Assembly (NCBI RefSeq): GCF_024448505.1
Contig: NZ_JAMOHV010000003.1
Coordinates: 1-64,000, forward strand
Direction: 5' to 3'
Source: Stutzerimonas degradans
GTDB taxonomy: Bacteria; Pseudomonadota; Gammaproteobacteria; Pseudomonadales; Pseudomonadaceae
Length of the DNA: 64,000 bases
In this document: piece by piece, positions 23,305 through 31,784 of the stretch
How positions within the stretch are numbered: the first letter of the stretch is position 1
How the letters are laid out: each line of letters starts with the position of its first letter
Notes under the pieces: model-generated
Database searches by the model: none
What the model saw: only the letters and a program-made list of their open reading frames with translations
Told to the model about the DNA's origin: nothing
Translations under genes and position numbers: made by a program

Positions 23305-24084
23305 ATGTCTTCGTTCATCCCCCGCCTGCTGGCGGTTGCCGTGTTGCCGTGCTGTCTGGGCTCGGCGCCGCTGATGGCTGCCTCCCTGGATGCCGCGCTG
23401 ACCGAGAGCGAGCGGCTGTCAGCCGAGGCTGCGGCTTCGCAGCAACGCATCGAGCAGCTTGATGACGCCACCCGGCAGATGCTCAACGAGTACCGCAGCG
23501 CGCTGCAGCAGACCCAGGCACTGAAGGCCTACAACAAGCAGTTGGTCGAGCTCACCGCTGCGCAGCGCAAGGAACTGGAGGGATTCCAGCGCCAGCTGGA
23601 CGGCATCGAGCGCACCCAGGAAGCGGTGACGCCGCAGATGGGGCGGATGGTCGAAGTGCTGGGCGAGTTCATCGCTGCCGACCTGCCGTTCCTGCCGGAA
23701 GAGCGCGCCGATCGTCTGGCCGGGCTGCAGGATCTGTTGCCTCGTGCCGATGTGAGTCTGGCGGAGAAGTACCGGCGCATTCTCGAGGCCTATCAGATCG
23801 AGAGCGATTACGGGCGCACGCTGGAAGCCTGGCGCGGCGAGCTGCCGGTCGAGGGCGGCGCGCGCAGCGTCGAGTTCCTGCGTCTGGGGCGGGTCATGCT
23901 CTATTACCAGACGCTGGATGCCCACGAGAGCGGCTGGTGGAATCCACAGACGCGCAGTTGGCAAGTGCTCGACGGCGACGCGCGCCGCCCGATCACCCAG
24001 GCCATCGCCGTGGCCCGGCAACAGCAGGCACCGGCCTATCTGGAACTGCCCGTCAAGACCCTGGCCGAGGAGGCCGCGCAATGA
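23305..24084 (+). CDS. DUF3450 periplasmic coiled-coil protein of a TonB2-type system
   Basis: A 259-aa exported protein. It has a signal peptide ending around LMAAS and a long coiled coil (about residues 30-110, ESERLSAEAAASQQRIEQLD onwards). A globular C-terminal half contains LPFLPEERADRLAGLQDL. DUF3450 genes are found first in operons with TtpC, ExbB, ExbD and TonB2 in Vibrio and Shewanella, where they are thought to assist energy transfer to outer-membrane receptors. It overlaps the next gene by ATGA. Precise role unknown. Confidence 0.85.
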   Translation: MSSFIPRLLAVAVLPCCLGSAPLMAASLDAALTESERLSAEAAASQQRIEQLDDATRQMLNEYRSALQQTQALKAYNKQLVELTAAQRKELEGFQRQLDGIERTQEAVTPQMGRMVEVLGEFIAADLPFLPEERADRLAGLQDLLPRADVSLAEKYRRILEAYQIESDYGRTLEAWRGELPVEGGARSVEFLRLGRVMLYYQTLDAHESGWWNPQTRSWQVLDGDARRPITQAIAVARQQQAPAYLELPVKTLAEEAAQ

Positions 24085-25427
24085 GCCGTCTGTCGTACCT
24101 TCTTGCCCTCGTGCTGCTGCCCGTGCTGTCGCATGCCGCCGAGCCGCTGAATCCCGATCAATTGCTGCAACGCATCCGCAGCGAGCGGGCGGCCGAAGTC
24201 AGCGCCATGCAGGCGCGCGAGCAGGCGTTCGTCAGCGATCGCAGCGAGCAGGCGCAGCTGCTGGCGCGCGCCAAGGCCGAGCTTGACCGCGAGAAGGCCG
24301 AGGCCGAGCGACTGAAGGCCGAGTTTGATCGTCAGGAAGCCGCGCTGGCCGAGCAGGAGAAATTGCTGGCGCAGCGCGTCGGCCACCTCGGCGAGCTGTT
24401 CGGCGTGGTGCGCCAGAGTGCAGGCGACATCGCCGCACAGTGGCAGGACAGCCTGCTCAACGTGCAGTACCCGGAGCGTCTGCAGCGCCTGCACAGCCTG
24501 GCCGAGAGCCGTGCGTTGCCATCCGCCGACGATCTCGACGGCTTCTGGATGGCGCTGCTGGAAGATCTCGCCGCCAGCGGTCGGGTCGAGCAACTGACGC
24601 TGCCGGTTGTCGCCGCTGATGGTCAGCGCAGCGAGCAGCCGGTGTTGCGCGTCGGCAGCTTCTCCGCGTACGGCCAGAATGCCTTCCTGCGCTACGACGC
24701 CGACTCGGGCCAGCTGCTGGCGCCGGCGCGGCAACCGTCCGGCATGGGACTGGTGAACGACTATCTGGACAGTGATGCGGCGCTGGCCGCGTTGCCGGTC
24801 GATCCGAGCCGCGGCACGCTGCTGGCGCAGCTGCAGCTCGAGCCGGACTTCTGGACACGTCTGCAGCAGGGCGGCCTGGTGGGCTGGGTGATCGTCGCCC
24901 TGGGGCTGTTCGGTCTGTGCCTGGCGGCCTGGCGGATGGTCTATCTCGCCGGCGTTAGTCGCAAGGTGAGCGGCCAGATGCGTGATCTGAACAATCCGCG
25001 TGCCGACAATCCGCTGGGTCGCATCATCGGCGTGCTTGGCCCCAAGCCGCAGCTCGCCGATCTGGAAACCCTCGAACTCAAGCTCGACGAAGCCATCCTG
25101 CAGGAAACCCCGCCGCTGGAGCGTGGCCAGCCGCTGCTCAAGCTGCTGACCGCCGTGGCACCGCTGCTCGGCCTGCTGGGCACGGTGACCGGGATGATCG
25201 TCACCTTCCAGGCCATCACTCAGACTGGCGGCGGCGACTCGCGGCTGATGGCCGACGGCATCTCGCAGGCGCTGGTGACCACTGTGCAGGGCCTGGTGGT
25301 GGCGATTCCGCTGCTGTTCCTGCATGCACTGCTGGCCAGCCGCAGCAAGGCGCTGATCCAGATTCTGGAGCAACAGAGCGCCGGGCTGATCGCCCTGCAC
25401 CTGTCCGGAGCGCCGCGTCGTGACTGA
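24081..25427 (+). CDS. ttpC: TtpC-like MotA/TolQ/ExbB proton-channel protein with periplasmic coiled coil
   Basis: A 448-aa protein with a signal peptide (MSRLSYLLALVLLPVLSHAA), a Lys/Glu-rich coiled coil (about 30-110) and a periplasmic domain. A transmembrane helix (GWVIVALGLFGLCLAAW, near 268) leads into a TolQ/ExbB domain with LLKLLTAVAPLLGLLGTVTGM and ALVTTVQGLVVAIPLLFLH. This architecture matches Vibrio TtpC, required by TonB2 but not TonB1. The four-base overlap upstream and the eight-base overlap downstream show tight coupling. Confidence 0.88.
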   Translation: MSRLSYLLALVLLPVLSHAAEPLNPDQLLQRIRSERAAEVSAMQAREQAFVSDRSEQAQLLARAKAELDREKAEAERLKAEFDRQEAALAEQEKLLAQRVGHLGELFGVVRQSAGDIAAQWQDSLLNVQYPERLQRLHSLAESRALPSADDLDGFWMALLEDLAASGRVEQLTLPVVAADGQRSEQPVLRVGSFSAYGQNAFLRYDADSGQLLAPARQPSGMGLVNDYLDSDAALAALPVDPSRGTLLAQLQLEPDFWTRLQQGGLVGWVIVALGLFGLCLAAWRMVYLAGVSRKVSGQMRDLNNPRADNPLGRIIGVLGPKPQLADLETLELKLDEAILQETPPLERGQPLLKLLTAVAPLLGLLGTVTGMIVTFQAITQTGGGDSRLMADGISQALVTTVQGLVVAIPLLFLHALLASRSKALIQILEQQSAGLIALHLSGAPRRD

Positions 25428-25965
25428 CATGCACGGCCTGTGGCTGCGCCTGGTCGACAGCGGGCATCTGCTGCTCGACTTCATGGGGGCCGGCGGCATG
25501 GTCATGTGGGCGCTGGCGCTGCTCTGCGTGCTGTACTGGACGCTGGTTTTCGAGCGTGTCTGGTACATGCGCCGGGTGTTTCCGCACTGGGCCGACGACC
25601 GCCGCCGGGCCTGGGAGTATCTGGTCGATCAGCCTGGCGTCTGGCAGCGCGCCGTGCGCACTGCCTGGCTGGCGCAGGCGCAGCAGCAGCTGGCCGGACC
25701 GCTACGCCTGAGCAAGGCATTGGTCGCGCTGTGCCCGCTGCTCGGCCTGCTCGGCACGGTCAGCGGCATGATTGCAGTATTCGACGTGCTGGCGCTCAAC
25801 GGTACCGGCAACCCGCGCGGCATGGCCGCGGGCGTCTGGCAGGCGACCCTGCCGACCATGGCCGGCATGGTGCTGGCCATTACTGGATTGTTCAGCCTGG
25901 CGCGCCTCGAGCGCATCGCCCGGCTGTCGCTCGACCGGCTGGCCGACCAGCTGCGTCACGATTGA
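25420..25965 (+). CDS. exbB: ExbB-type proton-channel protein
   Basis: A 181-aa inner-membrane protein with a first helix at GGMVMWALALLCVLYWTLVFE. The TolQ/ExbB core has LVALCPLLGLLGTVSGMIAVFD, and ATLPTMAGMVLAITGLFSL follows. With ExbD it would harvest the proton gradient for TonB. GTG at 25420 overlaps the previous gene; an ATG at 25429 is an equally reasonable start. Confidence 0.88.
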   Translation: MTDMHGLWLRLVDSGHLLLDFMGAGGMVMWALALLCVLYWTLVFERVWYMRRVFPHWADDRRRAWEYLVDQPGVWQRAVRTAWLAQAQQQLAGPLRLSKALVALCPLLGLLGTVSGMIAVFDVLALNGTGNPRGMAAGVWQATLPTMAGMVLAITGLFSLARLERIARLSLDRLADQLRHD

Positions 25966-25975
25966 GGATTTCTGG

Positions 25976-26389
25976 ATGCGCATGCGTCGCCATCATTACC
26001 AGCAGGACGAAGACACCGGCATTGACCTCACGCCGATGCTCGACGTGGTGTTCATCATGCTGATCTTCTTCATCGTCACCAGCTCTTTCATCAAGGAGTC
26101 CGGCGTCGAGGTGCAGCGTCCACAGGCGAGCACCGCCAGTGCGCAGGACAAGGGCAACATCTTCATCGCGGTGACCGCCGACGGTCAGGTCTGGATCGAC
26201 AAGCAGGCCGTCGATGTACGCAGCGTGCGCGCGCATGTCGAGCGCATGCGCGTCGATCAGCCGGAAGGCGCTGTGGTGGTGCAGGCCGATCAGGATGCGC
26301 GCACCGGGCTGGTGGTCCAGGTGATGGACCAGGCGCGCCAGGCGGGCGTGCATGATGTGGCCCTGGCCGCCAGCACGGACGCGCAGTGA
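25976..26389 (+). CDS. exbD: ExbD-type biopolymer transport protein
   Basis: A 137-aa protein with a single N-terminal helix. DLTPMLDVVFIMLIFFIV carries the proton-carrying aspartate at residue 23. A periplasmic domain follows. ATG at 25976 has TTGAGGA upstream. The stop overlaps the tonB start. Confidence 0.92.
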   Translation: MRMRRHHYQQDEDTGIDLTPMLDVVFIMLIFFIVTSSFIKESGVEVQRPQASTASAQDKGNIFIAVTADGQVWIDKQAVDVRSVRAHVERMRVDQPEGAVVVQADQDARTGLVVQVMDQARQAGVHDVALAASTDAQ

Positions 26390-27102
26390 TGGCAGCGCTG
26401 GTGCGCGTGGTGCTGTCCTTCATCGCCGCCTGCGTGGTGGCGCTGTTGCTGTTCGCGTTGATGCTGAGCATGGTCAGCCCGCCGCGCAGCAAGGTGGAGC
26501 GGGAGCCGGTGGCGATCGCCAACTTCGTGCGCATGGACGGGCGCGACGAGAGCAGCGCCAGCCGTTCGCGCCAGCAGGCGCCACAGCCGCCGCAGCCGAA
26601 AACACCGCAACCGCCCACACCGCCGACGCCGAACATGGCCAGTCCGGATGCCAGTCTGCCGAAGCTCGATCTCGATCTGCCGAATATCGACTCGGGCATC
26701 TCGGTGGCGGCCGCTCCGGCGCCGAGCCTGTCCGGGCTCAGCGCCGCGGCGGCCAGCGCAGTCGCGGCGACGGCGGGGCCGGCAGCCTCCAGCGCCGTGG
26801 CCGGTGGTCAGTCCGGCGGACCCGAACATGAGGTGATGCCGCTCAATGACGTGCGTCCCGAATATCCCTATCGTGCGCGCCAGCAGGGGATCGAAGGGCA
26901 CATCAAACTGGCCTTCACCATCAACCCGCAGGGCCGGGTGGAGAACATCCGCGTGCTCGAGGCCTCGCCGCGCAACGTCTTCGACCGCGAGGCGCGTCGC
27001 GCGGCGGCGCGCTGGCGCTTCGCCCCGCGCACCGAAAACGGTGTGGCGGTATCGCGTGAAGCCGTGAAAACCCTGCACTTCCGCCTGCAAGGAGAACGCT
27101 GA
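26389..27102 (+). CDS. tonB: TonB2-type energy transducer
   Basis: A 237-aa TonB. It has an N-terminal membrane anchor (VVLSFIAACVVALLLFALML), a Pro/Gln-rich spacer (PQPPQPKTPQPPTPPTP) and a C-terminal TonB domain (YPYRARQQGIEGHIKLAFTI, then AARRWRF-like AAARWRFAP). It would couple the ExbBD/TtpC complex to outer-membrane receptors, and a BtuB-like receptor lies at 45116. GTG at 26386 is an alternative start. Confidence 0.9.
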   Translation: MAALVRVVLSFIAACVVALLLFALMLSMVSPPRSKVEREPVAIANFVRMDGRDESSASRSRQQAPQPPQPKTPQPPTPPTPNMASPDASLPKLDLDLPNIDSGISVAAAPAPSLSGLSAAAASAVAATAGPAASSAVAGGQSGGPEHEVMPLNDVRPEYPYRARQQGIEGHIKLAFTINPQGRVENIRVLEASPRNVFDREARRAAARWRFAPRTENGVAVSREAVKTLHFRLQGER

Positions 27103-27103
27103 G

Positions 27104-28195
27104 ATGTCTCGCCTGCTGATCCTGCTGACGTTTTTCCTGAGCCTGGCTGCGCATGCCGCGCAGAGCATCGACCCGGCGATCTTCATGGCGCTCGAGCGCG
27201 CCCAGACGGCCCAGGCCAAGGGCGATTATGCGGCGGCGCGCAAGGCGTTGAACGGCGCCGAGGCGCAGGCCGGTAGCACCGAGCAGGCGTTACTCTGGCG
27301 TAGCCGCGGTTATCTGGCCTGGGCCGAGGGCAACAATCGGCAGGCGCTGGAGTGGCTGGACAAGGCCGTCGCCAGCGGCAAGCTGGACGAGCAGTTGCTG
27401 GCCGGCGAACGGCTCAACCTGGCGCGGCTCAACCTGGTCGAAGGGCGTTTCGCCAAGGTCGTCAGCCTGCTGGCGAAGGCCGACCAGGCCGACGAAGACG
27501 TACTGCAGATGCTGGTGCAGGCCTATCAGGGGCTCGGTCAGCATGCCAAGGCACTGCCGCTGGCCGAGCGCTACATGCAGGCCAATCCGCGCGCGGACGA
27601 CATCTGGCTGCAGTTCCTGGTTGCCGGCAACGCCGAGCTCAAGCGCTATGCCGCGGCCGAGCGCTGGCAGCGCCAGTTGTTGCTGCGGCATCCCGAGCAG
27701 GTGAAGGTCTGGCGCCAGCTGGCGGGGCTGCAGCAGCTCGCCGGTGCCGAGGATAAGGCGCTGGCGACGCTGCGCACCGCGCACGCCAAGGGCTTGCGCT
27801 TCAGTGAGGCCGAGCTGGACAACCTAGTGTTGCTGGCCAGCGCCGCCAACCAGCCGTGGCAAGGCGCCAAGCTGTTGCAAGGCATGCTCGACGCCGGCCT
27901 GTTGGCCAGTAACGGCAGCCGTCGCGAGCGGCTGGGCATGCTGTGGTGGCAGGCGCGCGAGCGCGGTGCAGCGGCGAAAATCTATCGCGAGCTGGCCAAC
28001 CAGTCGGGCGCCGCCAAGTTCTGGATGAATGTCGCCCAGCTCGAGCTGGAGCAGGCGCACTGGCAGGCCGGGCTGGACGCGCTGAAGCAGGCCGAGCGCG
28101 CTGGCGCCGAGCGCCGTAAGGTGCGTGCCTGGCGGCAATGGGCCGAGGACGAGCTGAGCTTCGAGCGCGAACGCCAGGTCGCCCGCGCCGGCTGA
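27104..28195 (+). CDS. Periplasmic TPR-repeat protein of the TonB2 operon
   Basis: A 363-aa secreted protein: signal peptide MSRLLILLTFFLSLAAHA, then helical repeats of TPR type through most of its length. Examples are AKGDYAAARKALNGAEAQ and GNNRQALEWLDKAVASGK. It starts two bases after tonB. TPR proteins close TonB2 operons in Vibrio as well. A scaffold role is inferred, not shown. Confidence 0.82.
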   Translation: MSRLLILLTFFLSLAAHAAQSIDPAIFMALERAQTAQAKGDYAAARKALNGAEAQAGSTEQALLWRSRGYLAWAEGNNRQALEWLDKAVASGKLDEQLLAGERLNLARLNLVEGRFAKVVSLLAKADQADEDVLQMLVQAYQGLGQHAKALPLAERYMQANPRADDIWLQFLVAGNAELKRYAAAERWQRQLLLRHPEQVKVWRQLAGLQQLAGAEDKALATLRTAHAKGLRFSEAELDNLVLLASAANQPWQGAKLLQGMLDAGLLASNGSRRERLGMLWWQARERGAAAKIYRELANQSGAAKFWMNVAQLELEQAHWQAGLDALKQAERAGAERRKVRAWRQWAEDELSFERERQVARAG

Positions 28196-28211
28196 GCGTC
28201 CGTCCGGGCCT

Positions 28212-28721
28212 TCAGTCCAGTTCGTACAGCTCGATCGTCTGCGCGACCATCCGGTAACCCGCCTCGGCCAGTTCGCTGCTGGTCGGCTCCACCGTCAGCG
28301 GCCCCTCGATCCAGTACGGCTGATACAGCTGGTCGACCCTGACGCCCAGCTCGCTGGTGGCGTGCACGATCTGGTTCGACGGCGGTGGCGGCACATGGGT
28401 GCAGGCGCCGAAGTAGGGCACCAGCAGGAACTCGATCACCCGACCTTCGCCATCCATCTCCAGCGGCACGATGTAGCCGGGCAGCCGGGCGACGATACCG
28501 TCCAGCGCCTCGACCACCGGCGCGGCCGGCGACTGTTGGCGGGCGGCTGGGCCGGTCTCCGCCGCCAGCGCGTCGGCCAGCTGCGATAGATCGTGCAGCG
28601 GCGTCGGCGGTGGCGGTGGTGGCGCACCCTCGGGAATCAGTTCCGACCATTGCAGCAGGCGCGCCTCGCCAGCGAAGGCGGCAGGCAGGATCAGCAGCAG
28701 GGCGAGCAGCAGACGCGACAT
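28212..28721 (-). CDS. DUF3299 exported protein of the zinc-type operon
   Basis: A 169-aa protein with signal peptide MSRLLLALLLILPAAFA and a proline run (APPPPPPTP). The DUF3299 core is PGYIVPLEMDGEGRVIEFLLVPYFGACTHVPPPPSNQIVH. The Cys-Thr-His in this core could bind metal. It is the last gene of a leftward operon with an ABC transporter and a DUF2796 protein, matching P. aeruginosa PA4066. Function unknown; zinc-related by context. Confidence 0.82.
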   Translation of the reverse strand: MSRLLLALLLILPAAFAGEARLLQWSELIPEGAPPPPPPTPLHDLSQLADALAAETGPAARQQSPAAPVVEALDGIVARLPGYIVPLEMDGEGRVIEFLLVPYFGACTHVPPPPSNQIVHATSELGVRVDQLYQPYWIEGPLTVEPTSSELAEAGYRMVAQTIELYELD

Positions 28722-28729
28722 GGATGTAC

Positions 28730-29995
28730 TCACACTCTGATCGACAGGCCGTCGGCCAGCGACTGGCGATAGGCGCGCCAGGCGGGTACTGCGCCCATCA
28801 GCACGGCTGCCAGCAGAATCGCACCGAGCAGGCGCCATTCATAGCCGCTCGGCCAGCCGAATGGCAGGTACAGGCCATAAAGCTGCTGCAGCGGCGCCTG
28901 CGCCACGGCGATGCCGACATACAACAGCGTCAGTCCGAGCGCCGCGCCGGCCAGCGCCAGGGCGAACGCCTCGATCACCAGCAGCCCGGCGATATGCCAG
29001 GGACGCGCGCCCACCGAGCGCAGAATCGCCATCTCCCGGCGGCGCTCGTTGAGGCTGGTGAGAATCGCGGTGAGCATGCCGATCAAGCCGGTCAGCACGA
29101 CGAACAGCGAGACCACGAACAGCGCCTGTTCGGCGGTGCCCATCAGACTCCAGAGCTCTTGCAGTGCTACGCCGGGCAGCACCGCCAGCAGCGGCTCGCC
29201 CCGATACTGGTTGATCTCACGCTGCAGGGCGAAGGTGGCGATCCGGCTGTTCAGACCGAGCAACACGGCGGTGATCTGCTGTGGCTGCAGGTCGAGCGCG
29301 CGCGCCTGCTCGGCACTCACCCGCCCGGCGCCGCGGGCCGGTACACCGCCGCGCCAGTCGACATGCAGCGCCTCCATGCCGGCGAGGTTGATGTGCAGCG
29401 TGCGGTCTACCGGCGTACCGGTGCGGCGCAGAATGCCGACCACGCGGAACGGCTTGTCGTCGTGCTGCACCAGGCTGACCTTGGCCACGCCATGCGCCAG
29501 CACGATCCGCTCGTCCAGCCGGTAGCCCAGGCTCTGCGCGACTTCGGCACCGAGCACCACCTCGAACGGATCGTCGGCAAACGCGCGACCCTCGGCCAAC
29601 TGCAGCGGCTGCTGGCGGCCGAAGCGGTAATGCTGGAAATACGCCGGGCTGGTGCCCAGTACGCGGTAGCCACGGTGCGAGTCGCCCAGCGAGAGCGGAA
29701 TCGCCCATTTGACTTGCGGGTGGCCGGCCAGCTGCTGATAGCTGTCCCAGCGGATGTTGTTGGTCGCGTTGCCGATGCGGAACACCGAGTACAGCAGCAG
29801 ATTCACCGAGCCGGAGCGGGCGCCGACGATCAGGTCGGTGCCGCTGATGGTGCTGGCGAAACTGGCGCGCGTCTCGGTGCGGATCCGCTCGACGGCGAGC
29901 AGCAGGCACACCGACAGCGCGATGGCGAATACCGTGAGCAGGGCGGTGAAGCGGCGGTTGTTCAGGCTCGCCAGCGCCAGGCGCAACAGGTACAT
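28730..29995 (-). CDS. FtsX/MacB-type ABC transporter permease
   Basis: A 421-aa inner-membrane protein with one N-terminal helix (TALLTVFAIALSVCLLLAV), a large periplasmic MacB-like domain and three C-terminal helices. The FtsX motif around LTSLNERRREMAILRSVGARPWH is clear. The ATG at 29995 (MYLLRLALASLNNRRF) is chosen over an upstream in-frame ATG. The gene lies two bases downstream of the ATPase gene and pairs with it. Confidence 0.88.
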   Translation of the reverse strand: MYLLRLALASLNNRRFTALLTVFAIALSVCLLLAVERIRTETRASFASTISGTDLIVGARSGSVNLLLYSVFRIGNATNNIRWDSYQQLAGHPQVKWAIPLSLGDSHRGYRVLGTSPAYFQHYRFGRQQPLQLAEGRAFADDPFEVVLGAEVAQSLGYRLDERIVLAHGVAKVSLVQHDDKPFRVVGILRRTGTPVDRTLHINLAGMEALHVDWRGGVPARGAGRVSAEQARALDLQPQQITAVLLGLNSRIATFALQREINQYRGEPLLAVLPGVALQELWSLMGTAEQALFVVSLFVVLTGLIGMLTAILTSLNERRREMAILRSVGARPWHIAGLLVIEAFALALAGAALGLTLLYVGIAVAQAPLQQLYGLYLPFGWPSGYEWRLLGAILLAAVLMGAVPAWRAYRQSLADGLSIRV

Positions 29996-29997
29996 CC

Positions 29998-30708
29998 TCA
30001 GACCTCCGCGCCGCGCGCGGCGCGGTTGAGTTCGGCCAGCGTCAGGCTGCGGTCGAAGCGCGGCGCCAGGCTCTGGTCGTGGCTGACGAACAGCAGGCTG
30101 GCCCCGGCGGCGCGGCATTCGCCGAACAGCAGGTCGAGGAAGGTTTCGCGGCTGTCGGCGTCCAGCGCCGAGGTCGGTTCGTCGGCGATCACCAGCTCGG
30201 GCTGGCCGATCAGAGCACGCGCGGCGGCGACTCGCTGCTGCTGGCCGATGGACAGCGTATCGGCGCGTCGTGCCAGCAGTGTCGCCGGCAGGCCCAGCTG
30301 CTCGAGCAGGGCTGCCGCCGCCTGGGGCAGTCCACCGTGGCGCTGGATCGCCCGGCCCGCACGTAACCGCGAGAAGCGGCAGGGCAAGCAGACGTTCTCG
30401 TGCACCGGCAGGAACGGCAGCAGGTTGAACTGCTGGAAGATGTAGCCGGTGTGATCGACACGAAAACGGTCACGCGCACCAGCGGACAGGCGGCCGAGGT
30501 CTTCACCGAGCAGGCGCACGCTGCCGCGGCCGGCGCGTTGCACACCGCCGATCAGCCCGAGCAGGGTGGTCTTGCCGCTACCGGACGGCCCCTTGAGAAA
30601 CAGGCTTTCGCCGCGCGCCAGGCGAAAGCGCGGAATGTCCAACAGTTCGGCCTGACCGGGCCAGGCGAAGCCGAGGTCGTCGAGTTCGAGCAGGTCGGAG
30701 GCTGACAT
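29998..30708 (-). CDS. ABC transporter ATP-binding protein (LolD/MacB-like)
   Basis: A 236-aa ATPase with Walker A GPSGSGKTTLLG, Q-loop FQQFNLLPF, signature TLSIGQQQRVAAARAL and Walker B LVIADEPTSALDA. Partner of the downstream permease. The start shares a base with the stop of the DUF2796 gene, so the four genes are one operon. Role in zinc acquisition is inferred from the operon and the Zur-like box. Confidence 0.9.
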   Translation of the reverse strand: MSASDLLELDDLGFAWPGQAELLDIPRFRLARGESLFLKGPSGSGKTTLLGLIGGVQRAGRGSVRLLGEDLGRLSAGARDRFRVDHTGYIFQQFNLLPFLPVHENVCLPCRFSRLRAGRAIQRHGGLPQAAAALLEQLGLPATLLARRADTLSIGQQQRVAAARALIGQPELVIADEPTSALDADSRETFLDLLFGECRAAGASLLFVSHDQSLAPRFDRSLTLAELNRAARGAEV

Positions 30709-31316
30709 CAGAACGTCAGCCGCGCATGGTCCGGCGTCAGCTCGGCGCCCTGCTGGCCGCGCGGGCCGATCAGCTGGACCTGAATCCGCTCGGTAGCCGG
30801 AAAGCGCTCGAAGAGCGTGCGCAGATCGAGTGCCTGTATCGCCTCGGGATGGCGGCAGTCGAGCCGGTAGCGCGCTTCGATGTCGCTGTGTCCATCGGCG
30901 CGGGCGGCGGGCTCGGGCTCGCTGGGCGCGGCGTCACCATCGCGGCGCTGATAGCCGGCGTGCGCGCCACCCAGCAGGTCGCCCTGCAGTTCCTGTTCGC
31001 TGACGTCGCAAGCGGCGGCTGCCGGCAGGCCGAACAGCACCAGCGGCTGCTCCAGCTGCTGGCGGGTGCGCGCCACCTGCGCTTCGTCCGCCGCGCTGGC
31101 CGGGGCGTGCTCGAAGCCCAGCAGATTTGCCGCCGGGCTGTGCAGTGCCAGCTCCAGAGCGGTGCCGTCCAGCGCCACATCGAGGTGAGCGGTGCCGTGC
31201 TCGTGGGCGCCCAGACTGGCGGCGGCATCGTGTTCGTGGTGGTCGTGGCCGTCCTGTGCTTGGCTGTAATTGAGAGGCAGCAGAACGAATGGCAGAGCGA
31301 GCAGCAGCGGGCGCAT
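30708..31316 (-). CDS. zrgA: ZrgA-family (DUF2796) histidine-rich periplasmic protein
   Basis: A 202-aa exported protein. After the signal peptide it has a metal-binding stretch, DGHDHHEHD and GAHEHGTAHLDV. The DUF2796 fold follows (LELALHSPAANLLGFEHAP). ZrgA-type proteins belong to zinc-uptake loci; the P. aeruginosa counterpart cluster (PA4063-PA4066) is reported to be zinc-repressed. First gene of the operon; a Zur-like box is 27 bases upstream. Confidence 0.85.
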   Translation of the reverse strand: MRPLLLALPFVLLPLNYSQAQDGHDHHEHDAAASLGAHEHGTAHLDVALDGTALELALHSPAANLLGFEHAPASAADEAQVARTRQQLEQPLVLFGLPAAAACDVSEQELQGDLLGGAHAGYQRRDGDAAPSEPEPAARADGHSDIEARYRLDCRHPEAIQALDLRTLFERFPATERIQVQLIGPRGQQGAELTPDHARLTF

Positions 31317-31342
31317 GGTCGGTTCCGGGAACTGAAAAGGTG

Positions 31343-31355
31343 GTTACGTTATAAC
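31343..31355 (-). promoter_or_regulatory. Candidate Zur box before the zrgA operon
   Basis: GTTACGTTATAAC matches the core GTTATAnTATAAC at 10 of 12 defined positions. It lies 27 bases upstream of the zrgA ATG. TATAAC on the minus strand could serve as the -10, so bound Zur would block the promoter. Confidence 0.65.
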
Positions 31356-31426
31356 GCCTTTTTGCGTCGACTGGCCAGCCCGTCGCGGTCATGGGAGCAT
31401 GCGCCGCGCTACCGAAGGAGAGCAGC

Positions 31427-31780
31427 ATGATTCGTATCCGTGGGCATATCGGCGAGTGGCCGGTCGATCTGAATATCGAGCTGGACGAGCAGGACTGGGC
31501 GCAGCTGGCGCGCAATCTGCCGCTGGCACCCAGCGAGCGCGTCATCGACGCCGCGCCGTCTGCCGACGACAGCCTGTGGCACACCGCGCGCGAGCGCCTG
31601 CGCCGCGCGGGCCGGCTGGACGGCCCCGAACTGTTTGCCGAGCTGGAGGCGCTGACCGGCAGTGCTTCGATGGCCAAGCGCCTACTGGTGCGGCTGCGCC
31701 ACTGCGATCAGGTGCGGGTCGAGAACGGCACGGATACCGCGAGCTACCACTGGATCGGCGAAGGCTGCCCGGCGTCCTGA
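31427..31780 (+). CDS. Conserved hypothetical protein (PA4062-like position)
   Basis: A 117-aa cytosolic protein beginning MIRIRGHIGEWPVDLNIELD. GEWPVDLNIELDEQDWAQL suggests a small beta/alpha N-domain, and the C-terminal half looks helical and basic. No catalytic motif or signal peptide is seen. ATG at 31427 has GGAGAG upstream. It is transcribed away from zrgA and converges on the YbbN gene. Confidence 0.75.
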   Translation: MIRIRGHIGEWPVDLNIELDEQDWAQLARNLPLAPSERVIDAAPSADDSLWHTARERLRRAGRLDGPELFAELEALTGSASMAKRLLVRLRHCDQVRVENGTDTASYHWIGEGCPAS

Positions 31781-31784
31781 CGAG

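Noticed and set aside
26581-26640. Repetitive CCGCAGCCG-type tract in tonB as a possible DNA repeat
   Set aside because: It encodes the normal Pro/Gln spacer of TonB and needs no other explanation.
28385-30445. A 686-codon plus-strand frame over the zinc-operon ABC genes
   Set aside because: It is antisense to a permease and an ATPase with clear motifs. The composition is typical of a GC-rich shadow frame.
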